From contig JAPLRR010000077.1 in NCBI GenBank assembly GCA_026399075.1, positions 1 to 64,000 of the forward strand: a DNA stretch of 64,000 nucleotides, written 5' to 3'. The notes beneath the pieces are model-generated. The model made no database searches, had not been told where the DNA came from, and was given only the letters and a program-made list of their open reading frames with translations. The translations under genes were made by a program, and so were the position numbers. Origin of the DNA: Methylococcales bacterium (GTDB lineage Bacteria; Pseudomonadota; Gammaproteobacteria; Methylococcales; Methylomonadaceae). Of the stretch, positions 9,737 to 18,238 are shown in pieces (the first letter of the stretch is position 1; every line of letters begins with the position of its first letter).

Positions 9737-10471
9737 ATGAACTGTCCAAAATGCCAAGCTGAGTTGCAAAATTCCCCCGAAATTTGCCCGCAGTGCGGCA
9801 TTGTTTTTAAGAAATATTTCAAATATCACCCTGAACAGATGCCGCTAGCATCTGTTCAGCGGCCTACCATTACCATCTTCCAACAACCAGAAGACTTAGC
9901 CGCAAAATTGCTGTTGCAAGAAGCCCAAAAAACACCGCTGTTGTTTGTTTGGGGGCGGCTGCTGATTTTGGTGGGGCTGGTAATTTGGAGTTGGCGGCTA
10001 ATCGCCCCGACAATTGCCAGTAATGCTGTTGGTGAATCCTTTCTGCATTTGGTCAACCTGCCGTTCCATGAGGCAGGCCACATTTTTTTCCGGCCATTCG
10101 GTGCATTTATCACTTCTTTAGGCGGTAGCTTGGGACAATTGTTAGTGCCTACGATCTGCGCGGCCACCTTATTGTTTAAAACCCGTGACCCTTTTGGCGC
10201 GGCTGTTGCGGTATGGTGGTTGGGGGAAAACTGCCTCGACATAGCACCGTATATGGACGATGCCAGGGCAGGGCAGTTGCCGCTGTTGGGAGGCAATTTC
10301 GGGCATTCTGCACCTTATGGTTTCCACGATTGGCAATATTTGCTGACCGAGTCCGGTTTGTTGCAATACGACCACACTTTGGCTAAAGCCATTTTTTTTA
10401 TCGGTTCGGTAATTATGCTGCTGGCAATGTTATGGGGCGGGATGGTGCTTCGTCGGCAACTGAGGGCATAG
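9737..10471 (+). CDS. Zinc-ribbon membrane protein with HEAGH motif
   Basis: About 244 residues from the ATG at 9737; an in-frame TTG at 9695 would add 14 poor residues. The N-terminus carries a CPKC...CPQC zinc ribbon. After a linker comes a hydrophobic helix (about residues 75-95) and the segment NLPFHEAGHIFFRPFG. HExxH there is the metal motif of site-2-protease-like (M50) peptidases. Several more hydrophobic helices follow. Metal-dependent intramembrane proteolysis is possible, but the second metal-binding motif (NxxPxxxxDG type) is not seen, so it may be a non-peptidase relative. It lies 70 bases after phoU, and a functional link is unproven. Confidence 0.7.
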   Translation: MNCPKCQAELQNSPEICPQCGIVFKKYFKYHPEQMPLASVQRPTITIFQQPEDLAAKLLLQEAQKTPLLFVWGRLLILVGLVIWSWRLIAPTIASNAVGESFLHLVNLPFHEAGHIFFRPFGAFITSLGGSLGQLLVPTICAATLLFKTRDPFGAAVAVWWLGENCLDIAPYMDDARAGQLPLLGGNFGHSAPYGFHDWQYLLTESGLLQYDHTLAKAIFFIGSVIMLLAMLWGGMVLRRQLRA

Positions 10472-10522
10472 CCCCTGCTTATTAGTGTTAGTCGGCAAGC
10501 CAATAAACTGGTAAGATTCCGT

Positions 10523-10590
10523 GGGCTTTAACGCGGTACACCGCAAAACTTTAGCCCCATGCGCGACGAGTTAAGTCGGTGGTCGGCGCG
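10523..10590 (+). promoter_or_regulatory. Imperfect hairpins in the P460 leader
   Basis: GGGCT (10523-10527) with AGCCC (10553-10557) encloses GCGG-TACA-CCGC (10533-10544). A second bulged pair, GCGCGAC with GTCGGCGC, follows from 10561. Both sit in the 150 bases before the P460 start. They may fold the leader RNA, but the arms are short. Confidence 0.3.
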
Positions 10591-10624
10591 AAACAACCTT
10601 AATGTTTGACTACGGAGGATACCA

Positions 10625-11113
10625 ATGAAAAAAATGCAAAAAATTGCTTGGGCAGTGCTGGCTATTTCAGCAATCAGCGTAACAACGGCTCAAGCCGAAG
10701 CCCCGGCAGCAAAGCCGCAACATGCGGAATATAAAGATTGGCGGGTGCTAGGGGTTTCCCATCGCCTGGACAAGAAATTCGTACGTTCCATCTTAGGCAA
10801 TGACGTTGCCATTGCCGCCGCCCGTGCTGGCAAAACCCAACCTTGGCCTGACGGCACTATCATTGCCAAACTGTCATGGAAAGAACAGCCACATCCCAAC
10901 TGGCCGCAGGCTATAGTCCCTGGAGAGTTTGCCGGGGCAGAAGCCATGGTCAAAGACAGCAAGAAATTTGCCGACACTGGCGGCTGGGGTTTTGGCCATT
11001 GGGAAGGCAAAACTTTGGTGATGAACAGCGCAGAAAAAACAGCCACTTGTTTTGCTTGCCACACACCCATGAAAGACCACGATTACGTTTATACCGCCCC
11101 AGTTCTGCAATAA
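10625..11113 (+). CDS. Cytochrome P460 family protein
   Basis: 162 residues with a Sec signal peptide (cleavage near AQAEA), so it is exported to the periplasm. The C-terminus holds a single haem-binding CFACH motif, and the body matches the cytochrome P460 fold (DWRVLGVSHR, GGWGFGHWEG, C-terminal HxPMKDHDYV). P460 proteins oxidise hydroxylamine in ammonia oxidisers and methanotrophs; P460-like relatives (cytochrome c' beta) bind NO. The lysine that cross-links to haem in true P460 cannot be assigned without alignment, so the reaction is open. A GGAGG-like ribosome-binding site (ACGGAGGATACC) precedes the ATG. Monocistronic. Confidence 0.85.
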   Translation: MKKMQKIAWAVLAISAISVTTAQAEAPAAKPQHAEYKDWRVLGVSHRLDKKFVRSILGNDVAIAAARAGKTQPWPDGTIIAKLSWKEQPHPNWPQAIVPGEFAGAEAMVKDSKKFADTGGWGFGHWEGKTLVMNSAEKTATCFACHTPMKDHDYVYTAPVLQ

Positions 11114-11131
11114 GCGTAAGCAGGTGTTCAT

Positions 11132-11205
11132 AAGTTACCCGACTAAACTGTGGGGCGGTTTATAGCCATCACTATTAACGCTAAACAACTTATGTCGGGT
11201 TACTT
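11132..11205. repeat. Inverted repeat after the P460 gene
   Basis: AAGTTACCCGAC (11132-11143) and GTCGGGTTACTT (11194-11205) are inverted repeats with one mismatch, 74 bp end to end. The words ATAAGTT and AACTTAT also occur in inverted orientation at each end but in a permuted order. The layout resembles a small mobile or REP-type element, with no clear target duplication. Confidence 0.5.
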
Positions 11206-11214
11206 AAGGTAACT

Positions 11215-11247
11215 ATTCAGCCCTGCTATATCAAAGCGGGGCTGAAT
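11215..11247. terminator. Strong hairpin after the P460 gene
   Basis: ATTCAGCCCTGC (11215-11226) pairs with GCGGGGCTGAAT (11236-11247), 12 pairs with one G-U, around a 9-base loop. There is no T-run, so it may be a factor-dependent terminator or an RNA 3'-end stabiliser. Confidence 0.5.
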
Positions 11248-11363
11248 GCTTGTAACGTAACCAGAAATTGCATAGCTTGGCATGATGCCAGGAATCCCCC
11301 ATTGCAGAGATGTTGGCAGAACTGCCTTTTATCCATAAGTCTTAATGGTTTAATTGAAAAATT

Positions 11364-11424
11364 GGTACGCTGTGCGTACCATTGACCTCGCTAACGCCAA
11401 GTACCAAAAGTACGCATAGCGTAC
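11364..11424. repeat. Two tandem GTACGC-N3-GCGTAC palindromes
   Basis: GTACGC-TGT-GCGTAC (11365-11379, extended by one G-C pair) and GTACGC-ATA-GCGTAC (11410-11424) are two perfect palindromes with the same half-sites and the same 3-base spacer, 45 bases apart. They lie about 330 bases before the PEP-CTERM-like gene. They may be operators or REP-like repeats. Confidence 0.6.
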
Positions 11425-11753
11425 CTTCTTCGGCTAGTCATGTTAAATACTTATATATGGTTATTTACTTTTACACAGGTGTTCCAGTGGTTTCTGAAGT
11501 CTATGATTCCATTAAAAAAAATAGGGTTGAAAGCAAAAAATATATAAGATAGCATCAAGCAAACATAAAGATCAGGCCAGTGACGCCAGTGTCTGTTCTT
11601 TAGTTTTAGATACCTTAAATGGGTATCCAGGTTCTACGTGGGCTGTGCTATCGGAAAAAATACATAATTCTCCAATCATTGATGATATTAATGGCCTGAC
11701 GTACACAGTTCCGGAAGTACTCTCGGATCAACAATAACAAAGAGGATTGAATT
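11425..11753. other. Intergenic region upstream of the PEP-CTERM-like gene
   Basis: AT-rich stretch of about 330 bases. No reading frame is convincing. The last 20 bases hold an AGAGGA ribosome-binding site for the gene at 11754. No clear sigma-70 or sigma-54 promoter was recognised. Confidence 0.4.
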
Positions 11754-12575
11754 ATGTTGTGTAAAACTTTGCTAACAGCAGTGCTGCTGTTTTCGGTTTC
11801 CGTTGCCCATGGTGGTTTTGTAACCTTCGAGGCAGCAGGGGCCAACCCGGCGGCGATCACCTCAACCCGCGATGCCTTCCGAACCGCCGTCGGTGGCGGC
11901 ACAGTCGCTGGCGCGAATGGATCTTTCGGCGGACTGCGCCGCGAGATTAATTGGGACGGTGTGCCAGATATCCGCGCCGATCCCAACCTGATGCCCGCCA
12001 ACTTTTTTAATGTCAACTCGCCGCGCGGTGTCGTGTTTAGTACGCCAGGCACGGGGTTCATGGTCAGTGCCAACAGCGGCCAAGCCAGCCCTGTGCTGTT
12101 TGGTTTTCCTAGCGATTTGCAGACGTTTAGCACACAACGCCTGTTTACCGCCCTCAACAGCCCGATCACTGACGTACATTTTTTTGTGCCCGGCACCACT
12201 ATCGCGGCAACAACCAGCGCCTTTGGTTTGGTCTTGGTGGATGTCGAAACCGCCTTTTCCTCCAAGATTGAATTCTTCGACCAGAACGACTTACTGATCT
12301 ATAGCCGGGATGCCATGGTGGCTGGCAATCAAGGGTTGTCATTTTTGGGTGCGGTGGCTAATGCTGGCGAACGCATCAGCCGCGTCCGTATCACCGCAGG
12401 CATCAATACCCTCGTTGCTAATGGAGATCTTGGAAATCCAAACGACGAATTCGTGGTGATGGACGATTTTCTTTATGCCGAAACAGTCCCAGTCCCAGAG
12501 TTGCCCACCATCGCTTTGCTTGCCTTAGGTCTGTTGGGCTTTAGCCGTCGTCGGTTGCGGCAGGAGGCTGTTTAA
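11754..12575 (+). CDS. Exported protein with PEP-CTERM-like sorting tail
   Basis: 273 residues. A signal peptide (cleavage near VAHGG) is followed by a body of about 220 residues rich in beta strand. The tail VPELPTIALLALGLLGFSRRR has the three parts of a PEP-CTERM sorting signal: a short Pro-Glu motif (here PELP), a hydrophobic helix and an Arg cluster. Such proteins are processed by exosortase and tied to exopolysaccharide. The function of the body is unknown. A PEP-CTERM-associated type of glycosyltransferase lies at 39-40 kb. No exosortase gene is seen in the window. Confidence 0.8.
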   Translation: MLCKTLLTAVLLFSVSVAHGGFVTFEAAGANPAAITSTRDAFRTAVGGGTVAGANGSFGGLRREINWDGVPDIRADPNLMPANFFNVNSPRGVVFSTPGTGFMVSANSGQASPVLFGFPSDLQTFSTQRLFTALNSPITDVHFFVPGTTIAATTSAFGLVLVDVETAFSSKIEFFDQNDLLIYSRDAMVAGNQGLSFLGAVANAGERISRVRITAGINTLVANGDLGNPNDEFVVMDDFLYAETVPVPELPTIALLALGLLGFSRRRLRQEAV

Positions 12576-12625
12576 GTGGCGTAATAGGCTGCCGTCAGGA
12601 GCGGGGTGTGTAGCGCTGACTGTTT

Positions 12626-12636
12626 GGGGGGGGGGG
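12626..12636. repeat. Eleven-base poly-G tract
   Basis: A run of 11 G residues lies between the 3' ends of the PEP-CTERM-like gene and radA. Such tracts are prone to slippage, but this one is outside any coding region and both neighbours converge on it. Confidence 0.9.
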
Positions 12637-12655
12637 TAAAACTTCCATGTCAGAA

Positions 12656-14029
12656 CTACAACTCCGCCACCTTATCCAATGCTTCAGATAAGGTGGACAC
12701 CCCGTAAATTTGCAGCCCTTTAACCGGGGTTTTCGGGACATTGGCCTTGGGGATCACAGCAGTTTTAAAACCATGTTTGGCCGCATCATTCAAACGGGCA
12801 TGGCCATTGGCGACAGGCCGTATTTCACCGCTTAAACCAATTTCACCAAAAAAGAACATGTCATGTGGGATGATCTTGTCGCGCAGGCTGGACACGACCC
12901 CTACCACTATCGCCAAATCCGAGCTGGTTTCAGTGATTTTGATGCCGCCCACCACATTGGCATAAATTTCATCTTGGGCGGTAAAAATGCCGCCATGCCG
13001 ATTGAGCACTGCCAACAACATTGCCAAGCGGTTTTGGTCAAAGCCCACCGCCAAACGGCGTGGATTGCCATATTGGCAGTCTGTCACCAAGGCTTGAATT
13101 TCTACCAGCAAAGGCCTTGTGCCTTCCCATAATACGGTTACTACGCTACCTGATGACGGTTTTTCAGCACGGTTTAAAAACATCGCCGACGGGTTTTTGA
13201 CTTCTTTAAGCCCTGTGCTATCCATGGCAAAAAAGCCCAATTCACCGACGCTGCCAAAGCGGTTTTTATCGGCACGTAACACCCGGAACCTTGCGTCATC
13301 AGTAGCCCCCAACATCACTTGGGTATCAACGATATGGCTTAAGGTCATAGGCCCTGCCAAAGATTGGTCTTTGGTCACATGTCCGACCATAAAAATCGAG
13401 ACGTGGTGCTTTTTGGCGTACTGGGTCAGATAACTGGCCGATTCTCGTACTTGGGACACAGAACCGGGCGCCGAGTCGGTGTCTTGGGTGTGCATGACCT
13501 GTATGGAGTCAATGACCAAAATGTGCGGTTTGATTTCGTCCAGCATGTCACATATACGCTGAACTGAAGTTTCCATCAACATCATAATTTTTTCGGCGGG
13601 CAGTTTTAGGCGGTGCGCCCGTTCGGCAATTTGTTGGAGTGATTCTTCGCCTGACACATACAACACACTAACGCCCCGGTCGGCAATATTGGCGATGGCC
13701 TGCAACAACAAGGTGCTTTTGCCAGCGCCGGGTGCACCCCCGATCAAGACCACGCTGCCCCGGACAATGCCACCGCCCAGCACACGGTCAAATTCTGAAA
13801 TGCCTGTTGAAAGGCGTTCCGCTTGCGACAAGCTGACATCTGACAGCAGTTTGACCTCTGATCGGCTACCTGCGTAACCTGTCCGGCTATTGCGTTCGGT
13901 GCTGGCTGAACCAAGGCGGATTTCCTTGATGGTGTTCCATTCCCCGCAGATGGTGCATTGCCCGCCCCAGCGTGGCGATTCGGCACCGCATTGGTCGCAG
14001 ACATACGCGGTTTTTATTTTTTTGCTCAT
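12656..14029 (-). CDS. radA: DNA repair protein RadA
   Basis: 457 residues. Domains in order: an N-terminal four-cysteine zinc finger (CDQC...CTIC), a RecA-like ATPase with Walker A GGAPGAGKSTLL, the RadA-specific KNRFG motif, and a C-terminal Lon-like domain. RadA promotes branch migration and processing of recombination intermediates. The length and all motifs are standard. It lies 18 bases after the 3' end of the N-ATPase gamma gene on the same strand, which is probably incidental. Confidence 0.97.
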   Translation of the reverse strand: MSKKIKTAYVCDQCGAESPRWGGQCTICGEWNTIKEIRLGSASTERNSRTGYAGSRSEVKLLSDVSLSQAERLSTGISEFDRVLGGGIVRGSVVLIGGAPGAGKSTLLLQAIANIADRGVSVLYVSGEESLQQIAERAHRLKLPAEKIMMLMETSVQRICDMLDEIKPHILVIDSIQVMHTQDTDSAPGSVSQVRESASYLTQYAKKHHVSIFMVGHVTKDQSLAGPMTLSHIVDTQVMLGATDDARFRVLRADKNRFGSVGELGFFAMDSTGLKEVKNPSAMFLNRAEKPSSGSVVTVLWEGTRPLLVEIQALVTDCQYGNPRRLAVGFDQNRLAMLLAVLNRHGGIFTAQDEIYANVVGGIKITETSSDLAIVVGVVSSLRDKIIPHDMFFFGEIGLSGEIRPVANGHARLNDAAKHGFKTAVIPKANVPKTPVKGLQIYGVSTLSEALDKVAEL

Positions 14030-14047
14030 GGCCTGATTAGGTGTTGC

Positions 14048-14878
14048 TTAATTAATTTCTGAGTTTAACAAAATTACTTCAATTTCTTCGGTAATTTCTT
14101 CTTGGCGGTAGATTTGGGCTTTACGGTGAAGATTGCTTGTTTCATCATCCAAATGTTTTATGGCACCTTCCAAATGTTGTAACCGTTGTTGGCTTTCCGC
14201 CATGAATGAGCGATAAAAAATGTCATAAAACACCGCAAGCAGATACTGCTCCAACAGGCTGGCATAAAACGCTGTGGGCATCAGGTTAAGCAGTGGCGGT
14301 ATCCGATAAGGTTGCCGTTTTGATGTCTGTCTTGGGAAAGGCGGGAGTATCTGCCGCCGGGTGATTTGTCCTGGCGTGGCATCATGGTAAACAACCGTCA
14401 CTTGGAATGGGTGGGTGGCCAGCAACTTAGTTTTTAGTGTATCTGAACCTAAGGTGTCAATGAGCTTATTGATGATGGTAGGCACTTCTTCTGAAACATT
14501 GGCGCCGTCAATTGAGGCTATCACATCCAAGGGGCTATCAGCCGCCCGATTACCAAGGCGGTCGCCTATGGTGATGATGTGTGGGCTATTATCCGACAGC
14601 GCCGTATGGATCAATTGGTCGTTAAAGTCGCCGCAAAAACCACGTTCAGCACCCACCAAAATGTTGATAGGCGTCACTGCCGTCACAGTGGCAATCGGAT
14701 AAAAATCCAGAAAATCCAGCGCGGCATGTTCAATATTGGCGACAGCCTGACCTTGCATGGCTTGCAAACGGGTCAATTTATGGACTTCAATGAGTGCCAA
14801 GTTTTTCATGGCATTTAATATGCTGCGTATCTCCTGCATTTGGGTGATGTGGAGATGCAGGTCGCGGCTTTGGCTCAT
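14048..14878 (-). CDS. atpG: N-ATPase gamma subunit
   Basis: 276 residues of the alternate F1Fo (N-ATPase) gamma family. Long N- and C-terminal helices, able to form the central-stalk coiled coil, flank a Rossmann-like middle ([14 protein letters not shown], the usual GDRGLCGG-type strand). The C-terminal helix carries [20 protein letters not shown]. It would link the F1 head to the c-ring. It overlaps atpA by 4 bases (ATGA), so the two are translationally coupled. Last gene of the operon. Confidence 0.88.
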   Translation of the reverse strand: MSQSRDLHLHITQMQEIRSILNAMKNLALIEVHKLTRLQAMQGQAVANIEHAALDFLDFYPIATVTAVTPINILVGAERGFCGDFNDQLIHTALSDNSPHIITIGDRLGNRAADSPLDVIASIDGANVSEEVPTIINKLIDTLGSDTLKTKLLATHPFQVTVVYHDATPGQITRRQILPPFPRQTSKRQPYRIPPLLNLMPTAFYASLLEQYLLAVFYDIFYRSFMAESQQRLQHLEGAIKHLDDETSNLHRKAQIYRQEEITEEIEVILLNSEIN

Positions 14879-16371
14879 GCGGGTTGTCCGGGTGTCAGTT
14901 TAAGCCAACTGCTGATGGCTTGCTGCCATTGGTCGGGGCTGCTGTCTAGCGTTAGGTTAGATGCTTTAAGGCCTTGGTTTATCAATTCAAGTTGGCTGGC
15001 AATGTCTTTAGGTTCAGCTGTTTTAAAAAAGTCGGCATTAAATGCGCTTAGCCAAGCAAGTTGGAAAAGGCTGCTTTGTGGGGATAATCGGTCTTGTTTA
15101 AGTATTTCACGCAATAAGCGCCCCCGTTTGATACGTGCTTCCATAGTCGCTTCCAAGCGTTGGCCAAAACGGGTGAAAGCTTCCAGTTCCAAAAATTGCA
15201 AATAATCCAATTTCATTTGTCCGGCTTGGCGGCTGATAGCGGGGTGCTGGGCTTTGCTGCCTATGCGCGAGACGGATTTGGTGATGTCTATGGCTGGGCG
15301 AAAGCCTGACACAAACAAATTGTTGTCGAGATAGATTTGCCCATCGGTGATGGAAATCAGGTTGGTGGGGATGTAGGCGGCAATTTCCCCTTGTTTGGTT
15401 TCAACAATCGGTAAAGCCGTCATACTGCCACCGCCGTTTTCTGCGTTCAAGCAGGTTGACCGTTCCAGCAGGCGCGAATGGATAAAGAAAATATCCCCAG
15501 GATAAGCTTCCCGTCCTGGTGGTCTGCGCAGCAACAAAGACAGTTCGCGATAGGTTCTGGCGTGGGTGGATAAATCATCGTAAATGACCAGTGTATCCTG
15601 GCCTTGTGCCATCCAATATTCGGCTAGGGCGCAGCCTGCAAATGGCGCGATGTATTGCAGGCCCGGTAGGGCACTTGCCTCGGCGACCACGCAGACCGTG
15701 TAGTCCAACGCCCCCTGTTTGCGCAGGACATCAATCGTGCTGACCACAGCGGAACGTTTTTGCCCTATCAGCACATAAATGCAGATAACATTCTGGTTTT
15801 TTTGATTGATTACCGTGTCAACGGCAATGGCGCTACGGCCTAAGCCCTCATCACCCACTATCAATTGTCTTTGCCCCCGGCCTATGGGAATCAAAGTGTC
15901 AATGATTTTAATACCCGTATAAAGTGGTCTTTGGACAAAATCCCGGGCGATAATGGCAGGTGAGTTTTTCTCCAGATTTTCCCGGCCAGTATGCGCGGGT
16001 GGTGGCAGGCCATCTAACGGCGAACCTAAGGGATCGATGATACGGCCTAAAAATTCGTCACCAACGGGGATGCCCAGCGAATGTCGGGCCAGGAAAACAG
16101 TTGTACCTGCGGTTAGGGCTTCAGTTTCATATAATAAAATGGCACCTATCCGGTCGCGGTTAAGGTCAAACACCATGCCCCGGCTACCATCGGCAAAAAT
16201 CAGGATGTCTTCAATGGCTGCCGAGGGTAAGCCTTTAATCCAGCTGATGCCGTCCCCGACAGCAGCGACTGTGCCTTGCTCAGTGATCCGAAGGCCGGGC
16301 CGATAAGCGGCCAACCAGTCAGATTGTTTGTCCAAGAGGCTGGTGGCAGATTCTGGATTATTCAGATTCAT
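14875..16371 (-). CDS. atpA: N-ATPase alpha subunit with altered P-loop
   Basis: 498 residues, full length. The N-terminal barrel, nucleotide domain and C-terminal helices are present, as are family motifs such as [21 protein letters not shown] and the arginine-finger segment [10 protein letters not shown]. The Walker A motif is not canonical: residues 173-180 read GDEGLGRS where F-type alpha subunits have GDRQTGKT, so the phosphate-binding Lys is Arg179. Alpha sites are non-catalytic, but they normally bind nucleotide. It overlaps atpF by 14 bases. No beta-subunit gene accompanies it in this operon. No frameshift or stop was seen. Confidence 0.92.
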   Translation of the reverse strand: MNLNNPESATSLLDKQSDWLAAYRPGLRITEQGTVAAVGDGISWIKGLPSAAIEDILIFADGSRGMVFDLNRDRIGAILLYETEALTAGTTVFLARHSLGIPVGDEFLGRIIDPLGSPLDGLPPPAHTGRENLEKNSPAIIARDFVQRPLYTGIKIIDTLIPIGRGQRQLIVGDEGLGRSAIAVDTVINQKNQNVICIYVLIGQKRSAVVSTIDVLRKQGALDYTVCVVAEASALPGLQYIAPFAGCALAEYWMAQGQDTLVIYDDLSTHARTYRELSLLLRRPPGREAYPGDIFFIHSRLLERSTCLNAENGGGSMTALPIVETKQGEIAAYIPTNLISITDGQIYLDNNLFVSGFRPAIDITKSVSRIGSKAQHPAISRQAGQMKLDYLQFLELEAFTRFGQRLEATMEARIKRGRLLREILKQDRLSPQSSLFQLAWLSAFNADFFKTAEPKDIASQLELINQGLKASNLTLDSSPDQWQQAISSWLKLTPGQPA

Positions 16372-17107
16372 TGGCCATCTCGGCGAATGCGGTCAGCTCA
16401 TATTGCAGGTTGGCATTTAAGACCCAAGCGCCTATGTCTACGCGTATGCCTGCAATTAGCGCGGTATCTTGATGATAGTGGGGACTTAACGGATTATTGG
16501 CCAGCCCATCAAGCTTTTGTTCCAGCTGTCGCTTTTGTTCATCGGTCAATGGATAGGCACTGCTGATAGAGACCGGTATGGGTTGATTTGTGCCCAGCGC
16601 TTGCATACTTGCCAGACAGGCTTCTGGCAAGGTCTTAAGGTTATCCATTAACATCCCCAATAAGCTTGCTTCCAAAGTTGGGCTGGCTGCTTGTGTGAGC
16701 AGCATCGCAGCAAAACGGGCGCCGTTTTGTAAGGCTTGCTGTTGGGCCAGTTGTATCAGCCCGTTTTGTTGGCGTTGGCAGTTGACCTCCAGTTTTTGCC
16801 TTTCCTGGTTGAGCTCGACCTCCAGCTCGGCCATCAAGGTTTTTCTTTCTGCGTCGATTTGTTCATGCAGCCCGTTGAGGGCGGCTTGCTTTTCTTGTGC
16901 CCACAATTTTAAGCGGTTTTCATAAAGGGTGTGCTGGGCTTCCGCTTGCAGTTTCATGGCATTCGCCTCATTTAAGGCTTGTTCAATGAACTGCTTACGT
17001 TTGGCAATGGCGGCTAACACAGGTTTGTAGAACAAGCGCTGCAAAATCCAAATCAGGATTAGGAAGTTGATTATTTCAAGGCTAAAGGTGGATAGGTTGA
17101 ATTCCAT
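16358..17107 (-). CDS. atpF: N-ATPase b subunit with delta-like C-terminus
   Basis: 249 residues. One membrane helix at the N-terminus (about residues 8-28) is followed by a long charged helix rich in Glu, Gln and Lys, as in the b-type peripheral stalk. The last 90 residues resemble the C-terminal domain of subunit delta ([17 protein letters not shown], then [13 protein letters not shown]). This b-plus-delta length is usual for the alternate F1Fo group, which has no separate atpH, so it is not a new fusion. A gap of 116 bases separates it from atpE. Confidence 0.87.
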   Translation of the reverse strand: MEFNLSTFSLEIINFLILIWILQRLFYKPVLAAIAKRKQFIEQALNEANAMKLQAEAQHTLYENRLKLWAQEKQAALNGLHEQIDAERKTLMAELEVELNQERQKLEVNCQRQQNGLIQLAQQQALQNGARFAAMLLTQAASPTLEASLLGMLMDNLKTLPEACLASMQALGTNQPIPVSISSAYPLTDEQKRQLEQKLDGLANNPLSPHYHQDTALIAGIRVDIGAWVLNANLQYELTAFAEMANESE

Positions 17108-17223
17108 TGCTTATTTGTTGTTGGTCGGTATTCGATAAAAAGTTGGGGCACGTGGACGCACCTTGGATACCAAGCATCCATGCTTTTAGGATATAGCAGT
17201 AGCCCATAATAGGGTTCCAGGAA

Positions 17224-17490
17224 TCATTTAACGATATATTCCAGTAACGGGTTTTTGAACAGCACGATTAAAATAATCACCAAACAATAAATGGCCAGCG
17301 ATTCTATCATCGCCAAGCCGATAAACAAGGTGCGCATAATGGAGCGTTCTGATTCAGGTTGCCGTGATAAGGCATCCAAGGCGCTACTGATGGCCTTGCC
17401 CATAGCCAGTGCGGGCAGCATCACCCCCAAGGCAATGCCGATAATGGCGGCGACGCTAGAACCTAGGACGATCCACGCTATGTCAGTCAT
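17224..17490 (-). CDS. atpE: N-ATPase c subunit, changed ion site
   Basis: 88 residues forming two membrane helices joined by a polar RQP loop. Aligned without gaps to Na+-binding c subunits such as that of Ilyobacter tartaricus, it keeps the key Glu (E63), the adjacent Ser (S64) and the Tyr (Y68). The ligand from helix 1, normally Gln or Glu, is Met30. This weakens the Na+ coordination set and could favour protons, which is an inference. It sits 3 bases after atpB in the direction of transcription. Confidence 0.92.
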   Translation of the reverse strand: MTDIAWIVLGSSVAAIIGIALGVMLPALAMGKAISSALDALSRQPESERSIMRTLFIGLAMIESLAIYCLVIILIVLFKNPLLEYIVK

Positions 17491-17493
17491 GAC

Positions 17494-18159
17494 TTATTCC
17501 TTAGAGATGGGTTGTTGGGATTGCATGGCACCGGCCAGATAAATCAGCGCCAGCATACCAAAAATATAAGCTTGCACCAGCGCCTCGATAATATGTAACA
17601 TCAAAATGGGGATGGGTGCAAGAAAACCCGCCACCAGTAAAATCAGCATGGCCGCCATTTCAAGGCTCATCATATTGCCAAATAGCCGGATTGCCAGTGC
17701 CAAGGTGCGGGTAAACTCGCTGATGATATGAAAAGGCAGCAATATCGGGCTGGGTGACAAATAATGGCGTAAATAATTTTTCCAGCCTAAGGTTCTGATG
17801 CCAAACCAATGCACCGAAAAAAACACCAATACTGCCAGCGCACAAGTCACGGAAAGGTCACGGGTAGGTGAGTGCAAACCCGGTATCAAGCCGACCAGAT
17901 TGGCAATGGTCAAAAACAGCCAAAGTGTGGCAATAAACGGCATGATTTGCCGTCCGTGTTCGGGTGCAACTGCGGCTATCGCCCCGTCGATAGTGGCAAC
18001 AATGCTTTCTGCGGTCGTTTGTAGCGTGCTGGGTAGCCTTTCCAAATGCCGTGTTGAAAGCCAAGCGACCACCGTTATCAAGAGCATGATGCCCCATGTG
18101 GTCAGCAGTGATAGGCCAATGTGGAAAGGGCCTAGGGATAATGAAAATTCAGGGGGCAT
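17494..18159 (-). CDS. atpB: N-ATPase a subunit
   Basis: 221 residues with five to six membrane helices. The essential arginine of the a subunit lies in SEFTRTLALAIRLFGNM. The family motif for the ion half-channel is intact. The short length is typical for the alternate F1Fo group. It follows the AtpQ-type gene by 79 bases, a gap where atpR is usually found in N-ATPase operons; no reading frame fits there. Confidence 0.93.
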   Translation of the reverse strand: MPPEFSLSLGPFHIGLSLLTTWGIMLLITVVAWLSTRHLERLPSTLQTTAESIVATIDGAIAAVAPEHGRQIMPFIATLWLFLTIANLVGLIPGLHSPTRDLSVTCALAVLVFFSVHWFGIRTLGWKNYLRHYLSPSPILLPFHIISEFTRTLALAIRLFGNMMSLEMAAMLILLVAGFLAPIPILMLHIIEALVQAYIFGMLALIYLAGAMQSQQPISKE

Positions 18160-18238
18160 GTCCGGTAAATGCTAGCTTAGGCAAACGATTACCTGTAAAG
18201 ATACACCTTATAAGGCGAGGCGGCTACATTGGGGGCAT

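Noticed and set aside
12626-12636. Poly-G tract as a phase-variation switch
   Set aside because: It is intergenic between two converging 3' ends, so slippage would not change a reading frame or promoter.
16358-17107. b-delta fusion of the N-ATPase as a novel protein
   Set aside because: The long b subunit with a delta-like end is usual in alternate F1Fo operons, which lack atpH.
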